From Adiantum capillus-veneris (Eukaryota > Streptophyta > Polypodiopsida > Polypodiales > Pteridaceae), in NCBI GenBank assembly GCA_014529385.2, contig CM043962.1, positions 124,170,470 through 124,234,469 of the forward strand: a stretch of 64,000 bases of DNA, read 5' to 3'. Position numbers and translations under genes: made by a program. Under the pieces are notes generated by a model. That model saw only the letters and a list, made by a program, of their open reading frames with translations, was not told where the DNA came from and searched no databases. This document shows positions 28,675 through 39,620 of this stretch, one piece after another. How positions within the stretch are numbered: position 1 is the stretch's first letter; each line of letters starts with the position of its first letter.

Positions 28675-29589
28675 TTGTCAAAAAAAAAAGCACATAAGGC
28701 TGATCCAAGTCCACTACCCAATGGTACAAGAGACATAGTGAATTTATTTGTTGGAAGAAAAGAGACCCATCAATCTTCTAGCACCTTTCCTTGGTCAGTG
28801 TATGTTGTTGGGTATGATTTAGAAGCCCTTGATCTAATATATAATGTGTACAAAGATCCAATTACCATTGATGTAGCTATCTTGGATGCTGCACATGGAG
28901 TAGAAGGAATGAATTGGGATTCTTCCAAGTTTGAGAGGCTTGTCTCCTATTTGCTAAGGATGACTTGTGAGCCTAAACAATTCATCCTACTATTTTTTCT
29001 TACTTGGAGGCAAATGGTTGCTTTGAAGGATGGTCTTCTACATATGAGCATAAAGTTCCAAAAGCTTGTTGGCAGCATTGATTTCTTGCGTTTAGCCATC
29101 AATTTTGCTTCTGGATCCATAGATAGATTTGTGGTATTAACATTAGTGAGCATGAGCAAAACTTTTGTCAACCTTAATCGCTATGTCAACAATACAAACA
29201 AGCTCCTAATATGGGGCAATGCACATATTGAAGTGGAGGGGACTGACAAAGATCTTGATGACGAGCAACAAGTGGCCAAAGCAATAGTGAGAAGTAAGAA
29301 GCAAGTTATCAACAAAAATGTGAAGGCATTCAATGACCAACACAAGGTTTTCCTTGATGGCTTTGGAGGTGGTCTTGCATCAAAGGCTACACTCTTGAGT
29401 CGAAGGAAAACCATCGTGATAGTTTGCAACTCGCAAGAGCAACGTGAAGTTGATGGAATTTGTTCTAGAGCACATGAAAAGGCCAAAGTAAAGTCTCATG
29501 CAAAAGACACCAAACAAGATGAACCACAAGTGCCTTATCTACGACAAGAAGGTGTAGAGATAACCAAGATGTCATGGGCCTTATCATGA
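28675..29589 (+). CDS. methyltransferase-like open frame, probably an internal/terminal exon
   Basis: 304 open codons. The first codon counted is TTG, there is no ATG near the start, and a TGA lies just upstream, so this is probably an exon or a truncated copy. Features that recall beta-class amino-DNA methyltransferases: VAILDAAHGVEGMNWD at about 67-82, in the place of motif IV (normally D/N-P-P-Y-G, here degenerate); a hydrophobic strand ending FFLTWRQ at about 103-113; and near the C-terminus VFLDGFGGGLASKATLL at 225-241, like the Gly-rich motif I after motif IV, followed by a basic strand RRKTIVIV. A Lys-rich tail ends it. The catalytic tetrad is not intact, so activity is doubtful. The assignment is tentative, from motif shape only. 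Confidence 0.4.
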   Translation: MSKKKAHKADPSPLPNGTRDIVNLFVGRKETHQSSSTFPWSVYVVGYDLEALDLIYNVYKDPITIDVAILDAAHGVEGMNWDSSKFERLVSYLLRMTCEPKQFILLFFLTWRQMVALKDGLLHMSIKFQKLVGSIDFLRLAINFASGSIDRFVVLTLVSMSKTFVNLNRYVNNTNKLLIWGNAHIEVEGTDKDLDDEQQVAKAIVRSKKQVINKNVKAFNDQHKVFLDGFGGGLASKATLLSRRKTIVIVCNSQEQREVDGICSRAHEKAKVKSHAKDTKQDEPQVPYLRQEGVEITKMSWALS

Positions 29590-29776
29590 AAGAGAAAATG
29601 AAGGCCACTTAGGTGTTTAGTACCTTGATTTCACTATAATTTTTTGAATTGCGACATATTTAAGTACTCTTTTTCTCTATAGTTTTGGGAGTGAGAAAGC
29701 CTATGTACTATTTGTTACTATGAAAGTGTTTTCCATATCTCTTTGTTTCCCCCTCCATCCTTCAATTTTGTCAACG

Positions 29777-29778
<2 letters not shown>

Positions 29779-29835
<57 letters not shown>

Positions 29836-29918
29836 AGTATCCCCCCTCAATCCCTCATTTTTGTCCACATGGTCAAAACATTAGTGAGGTTATCTCTCCT
29901 AGTGCTCTTCACTCTCCC

Positions 29919-29989
<71 letters not shown>

Positions 29990-30088
29990 CCTCAGTTATG
30001 TCTACATTGTGAAAACTTTGGTGAGAATGTCTCTCCTAGTTTTTCCTAGGTTTCTAGGTTTTCAAAGCCTCAATGACTAAACTTGGTG

Positions 30089-30125
<37 letters not shown>

Positions 30126-30195
30126 CCTCCCTCCCACATGGTAAAAAATTTAAAGCGAATACTTCTTGACACTCTCCCTAAGTGTGTGAGCTTGG

Positions 30196-30240
<45 letters not shown>
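29779..30240. repeat. cluster of four (CT)n microsatellites
   Basis: CT arrays at about 29780-29822, 29925-29987, 30092-30123 and 30199-30240. They are separated by similar unique segments containing GGTCAAAACATTAGTGAGG-like or CTCTCCCTAA-like words, so the whole block looks like a decayed tandem repeat with CT expansions. Confidence 0.9.
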
Positions 30241-30242
<2 letters not shown>

Positions 30243-31791
30243 GTGTCCCTTAAGTTTATGTACTATTTCATACTACCTTAAGACGCTTTTTTAAGAACAG
30301 ATCCATGAAGATGTATTGCACACCAATTTGTAGTATGGCTCCAATTTGTTGTTAATCATAATCACATGGCATCAAAAGATAAAATGGCAACTACTGCCTA
30401 TGAATTCACTTTCTTTTTGTTTCACACCACTCAAAATAGAGAGTTTACTAGGATTCAATGGATTAAGTTATATGCAAGGGTTTTATCCATTTACTTAAAA
30501 ACCCACAAGTTGAAGAAGTGAAACTAAATGATCTTTTCAAAAGCGTTCAGAGGAATTTCTAACTATATTTTCCAAATATCAAAATTTTTAAGGTAGTGAA
30601 AAAAACTTAACCACATCCTCAAAGGAGAATGCAACGATAATTAGATATAAAAGTCATTTGATTACTCATCTTAGGTATATGATAAATTTCTTACCTCTTA
30701 TAGTCATGGTGACATATTAGTTTTGACCTTAGGGTCAAATTATTTTACAATGTTCAATTGCAACTATTGTTTCTTTAAATCATCTCCTTCTCACAATCAT
30801 CAGCTTATGTGTTTACCAATTGAAAAACTCACTCATAGGTTTTGAACATGTGGAAGAACACACTCACTTAGGTTTTGACCATGTGGAGAGAGTAGTTGTA
30901 CTTCAAAAAGAGAGTAGTTGACCGTGTGGAGAGAGTAGCTATTGCACTTTAAGAAGAAATATCACTCACTCATAGGTTTTGAACATATGGAAGAACACAA
31001 TCACATGGGTTTTGACCATGTGGAGAGAGTAGTTATAGTTCAAAAAGAGTGGTCAAAAAACAAAAGAGAATGTTTAAAAATGTTTTTACTACTTGTTGAA
31101 AAGCTAATCAAGTGCATTTTTAAATGCTCAAACCTCCAAAGAGAAACTTTTCCCCAATCAATACATATGCTCATTCTGACCACATGGTCAAAAACTAAGT
31201 GATTAAGTTTTGTCCACATGTTTAAAACCTAAGTGAGTGTGTTTTCAAGTGTTCAGAACCCAAATGAGCAATTTTGCTCCACATTCTCAAAACCTACATA
31301 TTTGGTATTTAACCAAGGACTTTTTGACACAAATTTCGTCTTCCAAGATGAAAGGGATTTATTTCTCAAATAGTGTGTTATGAATTCCTTTGTGTATGAG
31401 GTGTGAGTTGTCAATAATCAAGCGTGCTATAGACAACAACAAGGTGCATTTGTATAAATCTACCTTGTTGAAGAATCCTTGGATAGACCTTCTTGACATA
31501 GTACAAAATGACTTATGGGCCATGATAGTAGATCTAACTATATGTACAAGACATCTACCTGAGAAAACTTAACATCTAAATACATATCTGCCTTATTGCA
31601 TCGAATTGTTAATGAACCCAAAGTTTGAAATGTAATTGTTAAGTATAGACAAGAGCTATCATCCCTCAAAGAATTCTTTCAATGTGCATTGTTGAGTGAA
31701 ACTATTTGGTTGCAAGGAGAAATTGTAGATGGTACTTTTTGTCAAGCATAAGCCTCTAAGAAAGATATGATTATGGAATTTTGACTAAGCA
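30241..31791. other. AT-rich intergenic stretch with a partial tandem duplication
   Basis: Two about 85-bp copies (30831-30915 and 30966-31050) share TCATAGGTTTTGAACAT and GGTTTTGACCATGTGGAGAG. Related GGTTTTGA/ATGTGG words recur to 31290. No convincing gene was seen; the upstream exons of the phosphatase may lie here but cannot be defined. Confidence 0.6.
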
Positions 31792-32673
31792 ATGTCTTTT
31801 TGGGTTTTGACAGATATAGCACATGGTATCCTCACAACTTCATTGTTATCTGAAACTTCATCAAAGCTATGTGTTATCTTGGATCTTAATGGCCTATTGT
31901 TACGACGTCGACGTTGTTTTGAAAAATCCCAAAAGTTCCAAAGTCTCCAAGATGGTAAAAATTGGGTGGTTCTTCAGCTAAGGTGTATGGAGTTTCTTAA
32001 TGGCTTGTTTGATAGATATCATGTTGGAGTTTGGTCAATAGCTTTGCTCCACAATGTGCTGGAAATAATAAGGTGTTTAGAGACTCATGCAATGAAGAAT
32101 TTTCCTTTCTTCATGATACGGAGTCAAGAAAATTTCAAGAATCAGTCAAAGACCATCATATATCGACCCAATAAGATGGGAGTGGAAGCAATGTTTAAAC
32201 CTTTTAAGTATATTTGGAATCAATTTGGAAATGTTTGCAAACGTACAAGGACAATTCTACTTGATGATAGCCCTTACAAGGGATGTCCAAATCCAGTTGA
32301 GAATTGTATATTTCCCACCTCCTTTGATGTCAATGTTGCCGATTCAATTTTGATTGAAGAAGTTTTACCATACTTGGTGCAATTAAGCCAATCAAGTGAT
32401 GCACATGGGGCTGTCAAATTTTATCACTATGGTCAAGAGCCTATTCAATTTGGACATGCATTGTATGAGAAATTTAAGAGTGTTATTGATGGATGGACCA
32501 AACCTAGCAATAGTGATGTCTCATCTTCTCAATCAGTTCAATACAAACGTCTTGGCAACAAGCATGGAAGATTTGTTCAATCCTCTATCACCTCTTGCTT
32601 TAAAGGGCCTTCTCTATCACAAGGATTGGCTTCATCAATCACGACCACAACAAAGCATGCTCTTTTTCCATGA
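31792..32673 (+). CDS. FCP1/NIF-type HAD phosphatase-like protein
   Basis: An intact 293-codon frame from ATG 31792; an acceptor-like TTTTGACAG lies at 31806-31815, so the real exon may start inside it. Motif I is KLCVILDLNGLLLRRR (about 27-42), in which the second Asp of the usual DxDx(T/V) is Asn; a plant group of FCP1-domain proteins with DLNG is known to me from memory. The C-terminal half of the fold is clear: FLNGLFDRYHVGVWSIAL (motif II region) and TILLDDSPYKGCPNPVENC (Asp-Asp motif). The Ser-rich C-terminus has no domain. The family dephosphorylates phospho-Ser/Thr in proteins such as the RNA polymerase II tail, or phosphoproteins of unknown identity. The frame is undamaged amid repeats, so it is a real gene exon or a recent retrocopy. 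The second-Asp change makes activity uncertain. Confidence 0.7.
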   Translation: MSFWVLTDIAHGILTTSLLSETSSKLCVILDLNGLLLRRRRCFEKSQKFQSLQDGKNWVVLQLRCMEFLNGLFDRYHVGVWSIALLHNVLEIIRCLETHAMKNFPFFMIRSQENFKNQSKTIIYRPNKMGVEAMFKPFKYIWNQFGNVCKRTRTILLDDSPYKGCPNPVENCIFPTSFDVNVADSILIEEVLPYLVQLSQSSDAHGAVKFYHYGQEPIQFGHALYEKFKSVIDGWTKPSNSDVSSSQSVQYKRLGNKHGRFVQSSITSCFKGPSLSQGLASSITTTTKHALFP

Positions 32674-34397
32674 AATGGTTCTCAAAGATCAAAGCTACAT
32701 AAAATGCCTTTTACCTCAACTTTAAAGGATGTGAAAGCGATGCACATAGCTCAAGAGTTGGGCTATAACAAGAGTTACATAAATGGAGGATCTGCTAAAT
32801 GTTTCATAGATAGCTTACAAAAAATGTATTCCCACCAAGGATGATATTAAAGCCCCATGATGTAAATTCCACTTTGATAGAGTGAACATTGCTAAGTTGT
32901 AAAAACTTGAAACTTCACACAATAGATTTTCATCAAGATGCACCTTTGACAACACATTTTTACATTACCTTGTATTTTGTACTTTTGTTATTTCAAGTAG
33001 ATATACTTGTACACTAGTTTATTTTGTGTATGATTTTTTGGTGTTTCTTAATACCACCTTCTAAATGAAAAAATAATGTACTCTTATGCCCAAGAAAAAG
33101 ATTTACTTAAGAACTTATCACACTTGGTTGCATCCTTTTAGATTTACTTGTAATGGTCATAAGTGACCTAGATAATGTGTCGTCATGCTTCATGCCAAAC
33201 ACAGTTGTCATACATGTTGTGGTCACCCTTGTAAAATTCATTAGAGAGTTAAACTCAATGTGTATGAGTGAATGTACTCCGTAAGCATTTTAAAGCTCTA
33301 TGTACACAAACACATTGCTAGTTTTATATTATTTCCATCATTTGTTCTTGTATCTTGTCTCATAAGTGAACTAAGTAAACAAGCATATTGTCACACATTG
33401 CTAGTTGTATGTTATTTCCATCATTTGTTCTTGTATCTTGTCTCATTGGTCTCATTATTGTACATTCCTTTTTGCTTTAGACATTTCACAATATTGTTGA
33501 TATAGTTTGATGATGATTTTGGGACAATATGAAAGGACTATAGTAAACAATATGCATGTATTAAGAATTACAGAGAGAAATGACATTGCTTGGGCTTGAT
33601 CAAATAGGTCGTTGCAGAAAATTTTCTCACAATTTCAAACCTACTCGACAATGGATCTCATGGAGTTGAAGTGATTACTCAAAAAGTAATTCATTTTGGG
33701 TGCATTTTCAAGTTTCCATAGTAACTTACCATAGTTTGATCTAAAGATCTTTGGTCTTATTAAAAGTTTTCTCTACACATTTATCTACATTTATGATAAC
33801 AACTTAATGACACGATTCAAAGATACAAGAAGTAGTAACTCATTGACAATTTTTATGGTTGGAAAGAAATTAATGATGATTGAAACACATAGCAAAGTAC
33901 TATATCGTGGAGAGAACTTCACCACATTTACAAAATGGGAGTTAGGAGATTCCCATATTCACTAATAATGTGTTGGAGAAAGAAATAGTTCCTCACTTAT
34001 CAACACTCTTCTTTCTTAGCACAACATAATAGCATAGTAATGAATATGGACAAGATGGAAAGCTTAATTATTGAAGCATGACTCTTGGTTGGATTTGCAT
34101 TCCATAGCCAAGAGTGTTGGTGTAGGTTCTCAACTTCTCAACAAGCTTGGATAAGGAGATGTAGTTTTTGCACTTTCACCAAATGAGAATGAGCATGTAA
34201 CTGTGTGTGAGAGAGAGTATACCCCCCAAGAACACCCCTAGCTTGCTTTTGCTGCCCCCCCTTCCCCCCCCCCCCCCCTTTGTAGATCATTCTAGAAATT
34301 TATTGGACCCCTACAAGACTATCCAATCACATGGATAGTGTATATCAAGTAGTTATGCTAGCATTAGAACAAGTGTCTCCCTTTCCCCTTTGAGAGA
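32674..34397. other. AT-rich intergenic stretch
   Basis: An about 56-bp segment is repeated at 33310-33365 and 33393-33447 (ATTTCCATCATTTGTTCTTG in both). A poly-C/T run lies at 34257-34281. No gene was recognised. Confidence 0.6.
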
Positions 34398-34420
34398 CAC
34401 TACAAGAGATGACTCACAGT
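34398..34420. repeat. CACTA terminal inverted repeat, left
   Basis: CACTACAAGAGATGACTCAC. The first ten bases agree with the CACTACAAGA consensus of plant CACTA elements. Confidence 0.65.
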
Positions 34421-34432
34421 TGTGACGGCTAT

Positions 34433-34690
34433 AGTGACGAGAATACATGGGGAAGTTTTTTCCCTTGGCATCACTATAAGCGTCACTAAGAATGTCGCAA
34501 AGAGGACGTGTCTACATGTGTCACTATAATCATCACTATACGCATCACTATATAGCGACTCGTATATAGACGATTATAGCGACGCGTATATAGACGATTA
34601 TAGTGACGCATATAGGGATTCTACACTTTCCAATTTAGCAATGCATATAGAGATGCTGTTGAACCAAAAATAGAGATGCCTATAGAGACA
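34433..34690. repeat. subterminal repeats of the CACTA remnant
   Basis: Copies of (G)TATAGTGACG and its inverse CGTCACTATA recur about ten times, including GACGATTATAGCGACGCGTA. In CACTA elements such clustered short repeats near the ends bind the element's own DNA-binding protein. That role here is inferred from the family. Confidence 0.65.
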
Positions 34691-35349
34691 CCCGAGAATA
34701 ATAAATTTTGGGTGGCAAGGCATTCATTGCCCTACCACCCCATCAACCATATTGAACATAAAGTTTCCAGAATGAAGATGCAAAACTAACAAAAGTACCT
34801 CGACAAAAGTGAATTGACAAAAGTAATACAATGACAAAATTATACACATCACAGGAAAAACACTTGATTGTTAAGATTTGACCAAAATGTAATAGTTAAA
34901 ACACAATTTTTATTACATTGAGAAAATACAGTGTGTACCAATAGTTACAAAAAATGACATACACACGTCATCTCATTATACATGCTATGAGAAAAGAAAA
35001 CTAGTGCTCTCTGGCTACAACTAGATTGACGTCGACTAATGTAACTTCTCATCGCGTCCAAGCGACGTATCTTTTCGATTCTGCAGAAAAAACAATAAGA
35101 CTTTCTATAAGTATAAACATATAATTACAAAACAATCTATTTCTTAGCTTATTATTAAAATACAACAAATGTAAGAGAGTAAAGTTAAATACTAACCAAA
35201 CTAGAGCAAGAACTGAGAATGCCCATAAGGCTGTTTAAGCCCTTTTTGCCCGCATACTCACGCTCGTACGGTGTGGGGTCATGTCTTGTCATCGATCATT
35301 GTTCAAAACATACAAAGAATACGTTATGTTATAATTTAAAAGTACAAAT

Positions 35350-35800
35350 ACCCATAATTACCAAACATAAAGGGAAATGCAAAAACACTTACAAAGTTGG
35401 CCTCAATTGATGCCCATCTGCCGCTCTCCAAGTGCTGCGAGCTCACTGCCCCTACTCCCGCTTTGGATGCGTCCTTTTGTTGCTTCCACTTGTAAGGATT
35501 CTCGCACACTGCTCGCTTTGCATTCTTCAAATCTTATTTGGCTAGCCAATCTGGCCTTTTCCGCCCATGCTTTATTTCTTTTTTCACTTTAGAATGCTTG
35601 TGCTTGTAGTACTCGCGCATCTGCACCTTCATCAGGTCTTCATTGAAGCGCGCATCCCGATTTCACAAGAGAAACTCGTCATGGAGCATGCTAAAGACTT
35701 TGTCTTTTAATATATTTGGCACCTCACTCCAGTTGTTTAGTATGTAGTGTCAAAACACCTCAAATGATCACCTTCTTGCCATTGTCATCTAAGATGATGT
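35350..35800 (-). pseudogene. Transposase_24-like fragment of the CACTA remnant
   Basis: Minus-strand pieces read NNWSEVPNILKDKVFSML, LMKVQMREYYKHKHSKVKK and DLKNAKRAVCENPYKWKQQK, with an in-frame stop between. The order (W-x-x-(V/I)-P...K near the start, then a basic region and a short hydrophilic tail) recalls the plant transposase family linked to CACTA elements. A repeat of TP-x-K-TP follows upstream (35860-35960). Confidence 0.5.
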
Positions 35801-36508
35801 TGTCGCTGATGTCGACCTAGTACGACAAGCCCTCTCGCCTATGACGCATGAACCTTGGTGTCTTCGCAGGGGTCTCAAGTGGCGTCTTGAGTGGCATCTT
35901 GATGGGAGTATAGATGATAGGTGTCTTCATTGGAGTCTCGACCTCAAAGCAAGAGTGTCGAGTGGGGTGACTCTCGAAGGAGAGGAACGGCGGATAGTCG
36001 CGCAAAAACTGGAGTTCAGGGCGATATCGTGGCTGGTGTGGGGGCGGACAAACAAGGGGAAGGTAAGGTGATTGGACGACTATGTGGTGGTCTAGAATCA
36101 CTGAGTCAGCAGCGGCTCCTCCACATCAATTGTCACCACCATTAGAGCATCGATTCCTAGAAGAGTGTGTAGATCATCTAGTCAACATCCAACTCTCGGA
36201 GTGCGCTGATCACTCCGAACTAGAGGGAGACTCTGAAGGAGTGGAACGACATGATGGTGCTCCAGAGTGATGGTGGTCCTCGTACCACCTCCTCTGCTCG
36301 GGGTCCAAGGAAGAAAGAAATTGATCATCATCCATACTTGCATTGAATACATGAACATTAAATCTTAAAGATGAATGGATAAGAAAATCTGAATAAGAAA
36401 CTCCACGTGAATACAATATACATTATTAAAAGAATGGACAAAACTCCACATGAATACAATATATATTATTGAAAAGAGGAAAATTGCTCAGATACAATGT
36501 CTATGGCT

Positions 36509-36808
36509 TTAAGATGTCTCTCTCATCCTCGCATAAATCCCTATGTCTATATAGAGCTCTCTGTTTAGGCATATGTCCTCCGTTAGGTCCTCTGCATGCA
36601 TCCCATAGAGAGTAGCAACGCAATGCTCGTTTGGCACCACCTCAGTGGCTTCCAAATCAAGATCCTCTCCGATATCCTTCACTGATGCCATTGGGATTGG
36701 CACATTGTAGCCCTGATACGTTCGTGCACTACGAGGGGATAATTCTATCACATACCACCAATTTGGTGCAAACTTTGTAGGATGGAATACCACTTGCAAG
36801 AGCCACAT
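36509..36808 (-). pseudogene. DUF4216-like fragment of the CACTA remnant
   Basis: 100 codons starting MWLLQVVFHPTKFAPNWWYVIEL, with a hydrophobic strand, Asn-Trp and a later acidic region. Similar segments follow the TNP2-type transposase in plant CACTA proteins. Recognition is by pattern only. Confidence 0.45.
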
Positions 36809-36830
36809 AACTTACCTGAGTGCTTCTAGA

Positions 36831-37189
36831 CCTAATTTGCATTGTAAGTTCTATGATGTACATTTAATACGCTTTAAACGGACATATTATATGACATCTT
36901 TCTTTATTTTTCCGTATTATATGGTGCCACATTAGCAAAACCACCGTATCATATAATTTCTTAGAATTTTGATTGAAATAATATTTTGATCAAAACACTA
37001 TTATGATCAAAATATAGCTCTTAATCTATGGTGAAAACAGAGCCAGTTTAAATTTAGTCATATAAATTTTTTAGTAAAAATTTAGAGCTTTGGGTTTTTT
37101 TAAAAATTAGGGTTTGGTGTTTTGAGTCTTTATCTGCTCTACGTGAAGTCTATCTTACATTGGGAGGTAAATTAAGTAAGGTAGTTACT
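36831..37189. other. AT-rich intergenic stretch
   Basis: Contains ATTTTGATCAAAA words and no coding potential. Confidence 0.5.
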
Positions 37190-37680
37190 AATTACTTGCC
37201 TTGTGTAGAGGAAACTCACACTTGAAGGTGATTTAACATAGTTAAAGTTAGTAGTTATCTGCTTTGTGTTGAAATATATTCACACTTAGAAGTAGCTTTA
37301 GTTAGATAGTAAAATAAGAGTTATTTGTTGTGTGTTGAACTATGCTCACACCTGGAAGTAACTTAGGAAAGATTTATCTAATGATTGTCTGTCATGTGTA
37401 GAGTAATACTCACACTATAGACAATTTAGGTAGATTAACTAATAATCTCTCTCTTCGTGTAGAGGTATTCTCACACCTAGAAGAAATTTAGAGAAGTAGT
37501 TAATTTTGGCTGCTTTCCATGTGTAGAGTTACACTCACACTTGGAGGTAATTACGATAGGTTCTTTAACAATACATTGCTTTGTGCAGAGTTTACTCACA
37601 CTTGGAAGTTATTGAGATAGATTACGCGATTTATTTATCATGATTCAAGTGTAAAGTGAAAGCTTACACTTGGAAAAAAC
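37190..37680. repeat. 63-bp minisatellite, about eight units
   Basis: The phrase GTGTAGAG...ACTCACACTTGGAAGTAATTTAG recurs with CTCACA at about 37215, 37279, 37345, 37409, 37470, 37533, 37595 and 37663, so the period is 61-68 bp. The array ends 130 bp before the hAT BED ORF and could be its 5' subterminal region. Confidence 0.85.
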
Positions 37681-37811
37681 AATATTTTTGGTATTTATAA
37701 CTTAAAGAGGTTGAAAACGTTGACGAATAAAGTAATGTAAATGGTATTAGAGTTTGATTTTAAATGTGTATTTAGTAACTAGTTCTATTTGATTTTGCAT
37801 AACTTAAGAAG

Positions 37812-38510
37812 ATGGTGAAAGGATACGAGTGGAGCTATGTAGATGATTTGGTCAGTGGAAAGACTACATCAAAGTTGAGGTGTAAGACTTGCGGCCATAA
37901 TTTTAGTGAAAATGCTCACAGGATAAAAAAACGTGTTCAAAATTCTTGGAAACGTTTTAGCATGCAAATACCCCCAAGAGGTATTGAAGAAAAATTTCAT
38001 GAGTGGGCGCTCAAGGAAAAGAGAGCACATCTTGAGATCAAAAAAAAGGGAGGTCCCAAAATGATGTCTCCATCTATGGTTAGGGACATTGAGATGATAC
38101 TTGAGAATGATCAAAACCCTCCCTCGACCCCTACTTCAGGTCAAGGAGGGTGTCATTCATCCTTTGTTAGGGATTGTAGCTCTAATCCTATCACAAGCTC
38201 TTGTAACATAAGCCGAAGTGAAGCATGGACTGGAGGAGAACCTGCACCAAGTGATCCTACATTGCATCAGGCATTTGGTAAATAATGGATGCTTCAACTC
38301 CATATTAAGTGGACGCAAGCATTTGTTGCATGTGGAATTCCTTTTAATGTCATCCAAAATCCTATCTTCAAAGATTCTTTAATGAGAACAACGAAGAAGG
38401 GTTTTGTGGTACCTGATTATAATAAGATGCGTACAATTTTTTTGGATAAAGTGAAAACTACATCAAAGAATATTTTAAAGCGCACAACTCTTGATTATGT
38501 GCCACAACAT
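37812..38510 (+). pseudogene. hAT transposase N-terminal remnant with BED-type finger
   Basis: Starts at ATG 37812. Residues 1-40 read WSYVDDLVSGKTTSKLRCKTC...HRIKK, the layout of a BED finger (aromatic residues, then C-x2-C, then His; the last His is lost). An in-frame TAA ends the first piece at 38285. The same frame then continues IKWTQAFVACGIPFNVIQNP, the hAT segment (W-x-x-x-x-GIPFN) that precedes DUF659, and PDYNKMRTIFLDK. It is truncated where the MITE begins. Confidence 0.72.
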
Positions 38511-38974
38511 TAGGAAGAGAATGGGGTCTAGGAGGGCCCCTTTATTTGGCAGTTTAAGGGAGTCAAACCTCTAGTATTAAGAAAGCAATCAAAGAATAGT
38601 TTTTGAATTCAAACAGGCAAAATGGCTAGTTTATTTGAATTCAAATTTCCCCCCCAAAATGAAATTCAAAATCTAGTTGGAAAAATCGTATTGTGTAACA
38701 TATCTATGGAAAGAGCTCGACGTGTAGATTACGGATCTATAATCTCCGCTCAGATCGGAGATAGTATGTAGAAGTTATGGAAGTCCACAAATCAAAAAGT
38801 TGTTCCCCCCCTTTTTGGGGGAAAAAAGGGCATGCTTTGACCACTCTTACACCTCTCTTACACACCCACCATTCTTGCACACATGGCATGAACCTATTTG
38901 TCAAAATTCTAATCACCTCTATAATCTCATGGCAAATAAAGAGGCCCTCCTAGACCCCATCGTCTTCCTAATGT
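38507..38974. mobile_element. MITE-like element with about 32-bp terminal inverted repeats
   Basis: The left end (38507-38540) reads ACATTAGGAAGAGAATGGGG then TCTAGGAGGGCC. The right end (38942-38974) is its reverse complement with two mismatches. The 400 bp between encode nothing. It splits the hAT coding sequence between the GIPFN part and DUF659. A TA or TTA/TAA target is possible, so the superfamily (Stowaway or Harbinger-like) is unresolved. Confidence 0.72.
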
Positions 38975-39300
38975 ATGGATGCATAATTTCTCTAGATGAT
39001 TGGACAAATTGTCAGAAGAAATCATTGATTAATGTGATGCTAATTTGATCAAGAGGTTCCGTTTCTCTTGAAGCGATCAATACATCCCTGAAAGAGAAAA
39101 CTAGTGGATATCTTTTTGGTGTATATGAGCGTTTGGTCAGAAGAGAAGGGGGACCTAAAAATGTGACGACCATTGTCACAGATAATGCATCTAGCTACAA
39201 AGCAGCTGGAAAAGAAATTGAAGGACTTGCGAGGACAGTGTGTTGCAAATCTGAAACCTTCAAGGGAGCGAAAGCCTTGCACCCAAAGCGTTGAGATCTC
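38975..39300 (+). pseudogene. hAT transposase DUF659-like remnant
   Basis: Past the MITE the plus strand encodes IISLDDWTNCQKKSLINVM, then, after one stop, SLEAINTSLKEKTSGYLFGV and VTTIVTDNASSYKAAGKE. These are the DGWT...L.N and VTDNA...Y..AG motifs of the hAT DUF659 region, including the Asp of TDNA. The dimerisation domain is not found, so the copy is truncated. Confidence 0.8.
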
Positions 39301-39620
39301 CATGAGACACTTGAATCTCTTCCTCTTTGTAAATTTGTTGATCCAATGCATGATTAAGCAAAGGATTGTTAGGCTGCGGTGCACTCTGGTAGGGAGCAAT
39401 ATCTTCTATACTTGAAATGCAAAAAAATAAACTTCAATGTGACAAGTCTTAGCACTTAGAAAAGATAGATGATTTAGAGGATTTCAGCAATCCAACTTGA
39501 AATACTTTAAAACCTTAACTTGAAGAACTTTAAAGACGTAGCTGAAAATACAATTAAAGATGTAGTTTGAAATATCACCATACATTGCACACCATTAATG
39601 ACAAAAAAAATTTTTTTTGT

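Larger units (their letters stand above)
34398..36830 (-). mobile_element. CACTA (En/Spm) transposon remnant
   Basis: The left end starts CACTACAAGAG at 34398, the conserved CACTA terminus, and is followed by subterminal repeats. Inside, minus-strand fragments resemble proteins of plant CACTA elements (Transposase_24-like and DUF4216-like). I found no matching right terminus, so the element is truncated and the right boundary given is only the end of recognisable coding similarity. Confidence 0.6.

Noticed and set aside
34411-34690. GTGACG cluster considered as an independent satellite
   Set aside because: It lies directly inside a CACTA terminus and is better explained as subterminal repeats.
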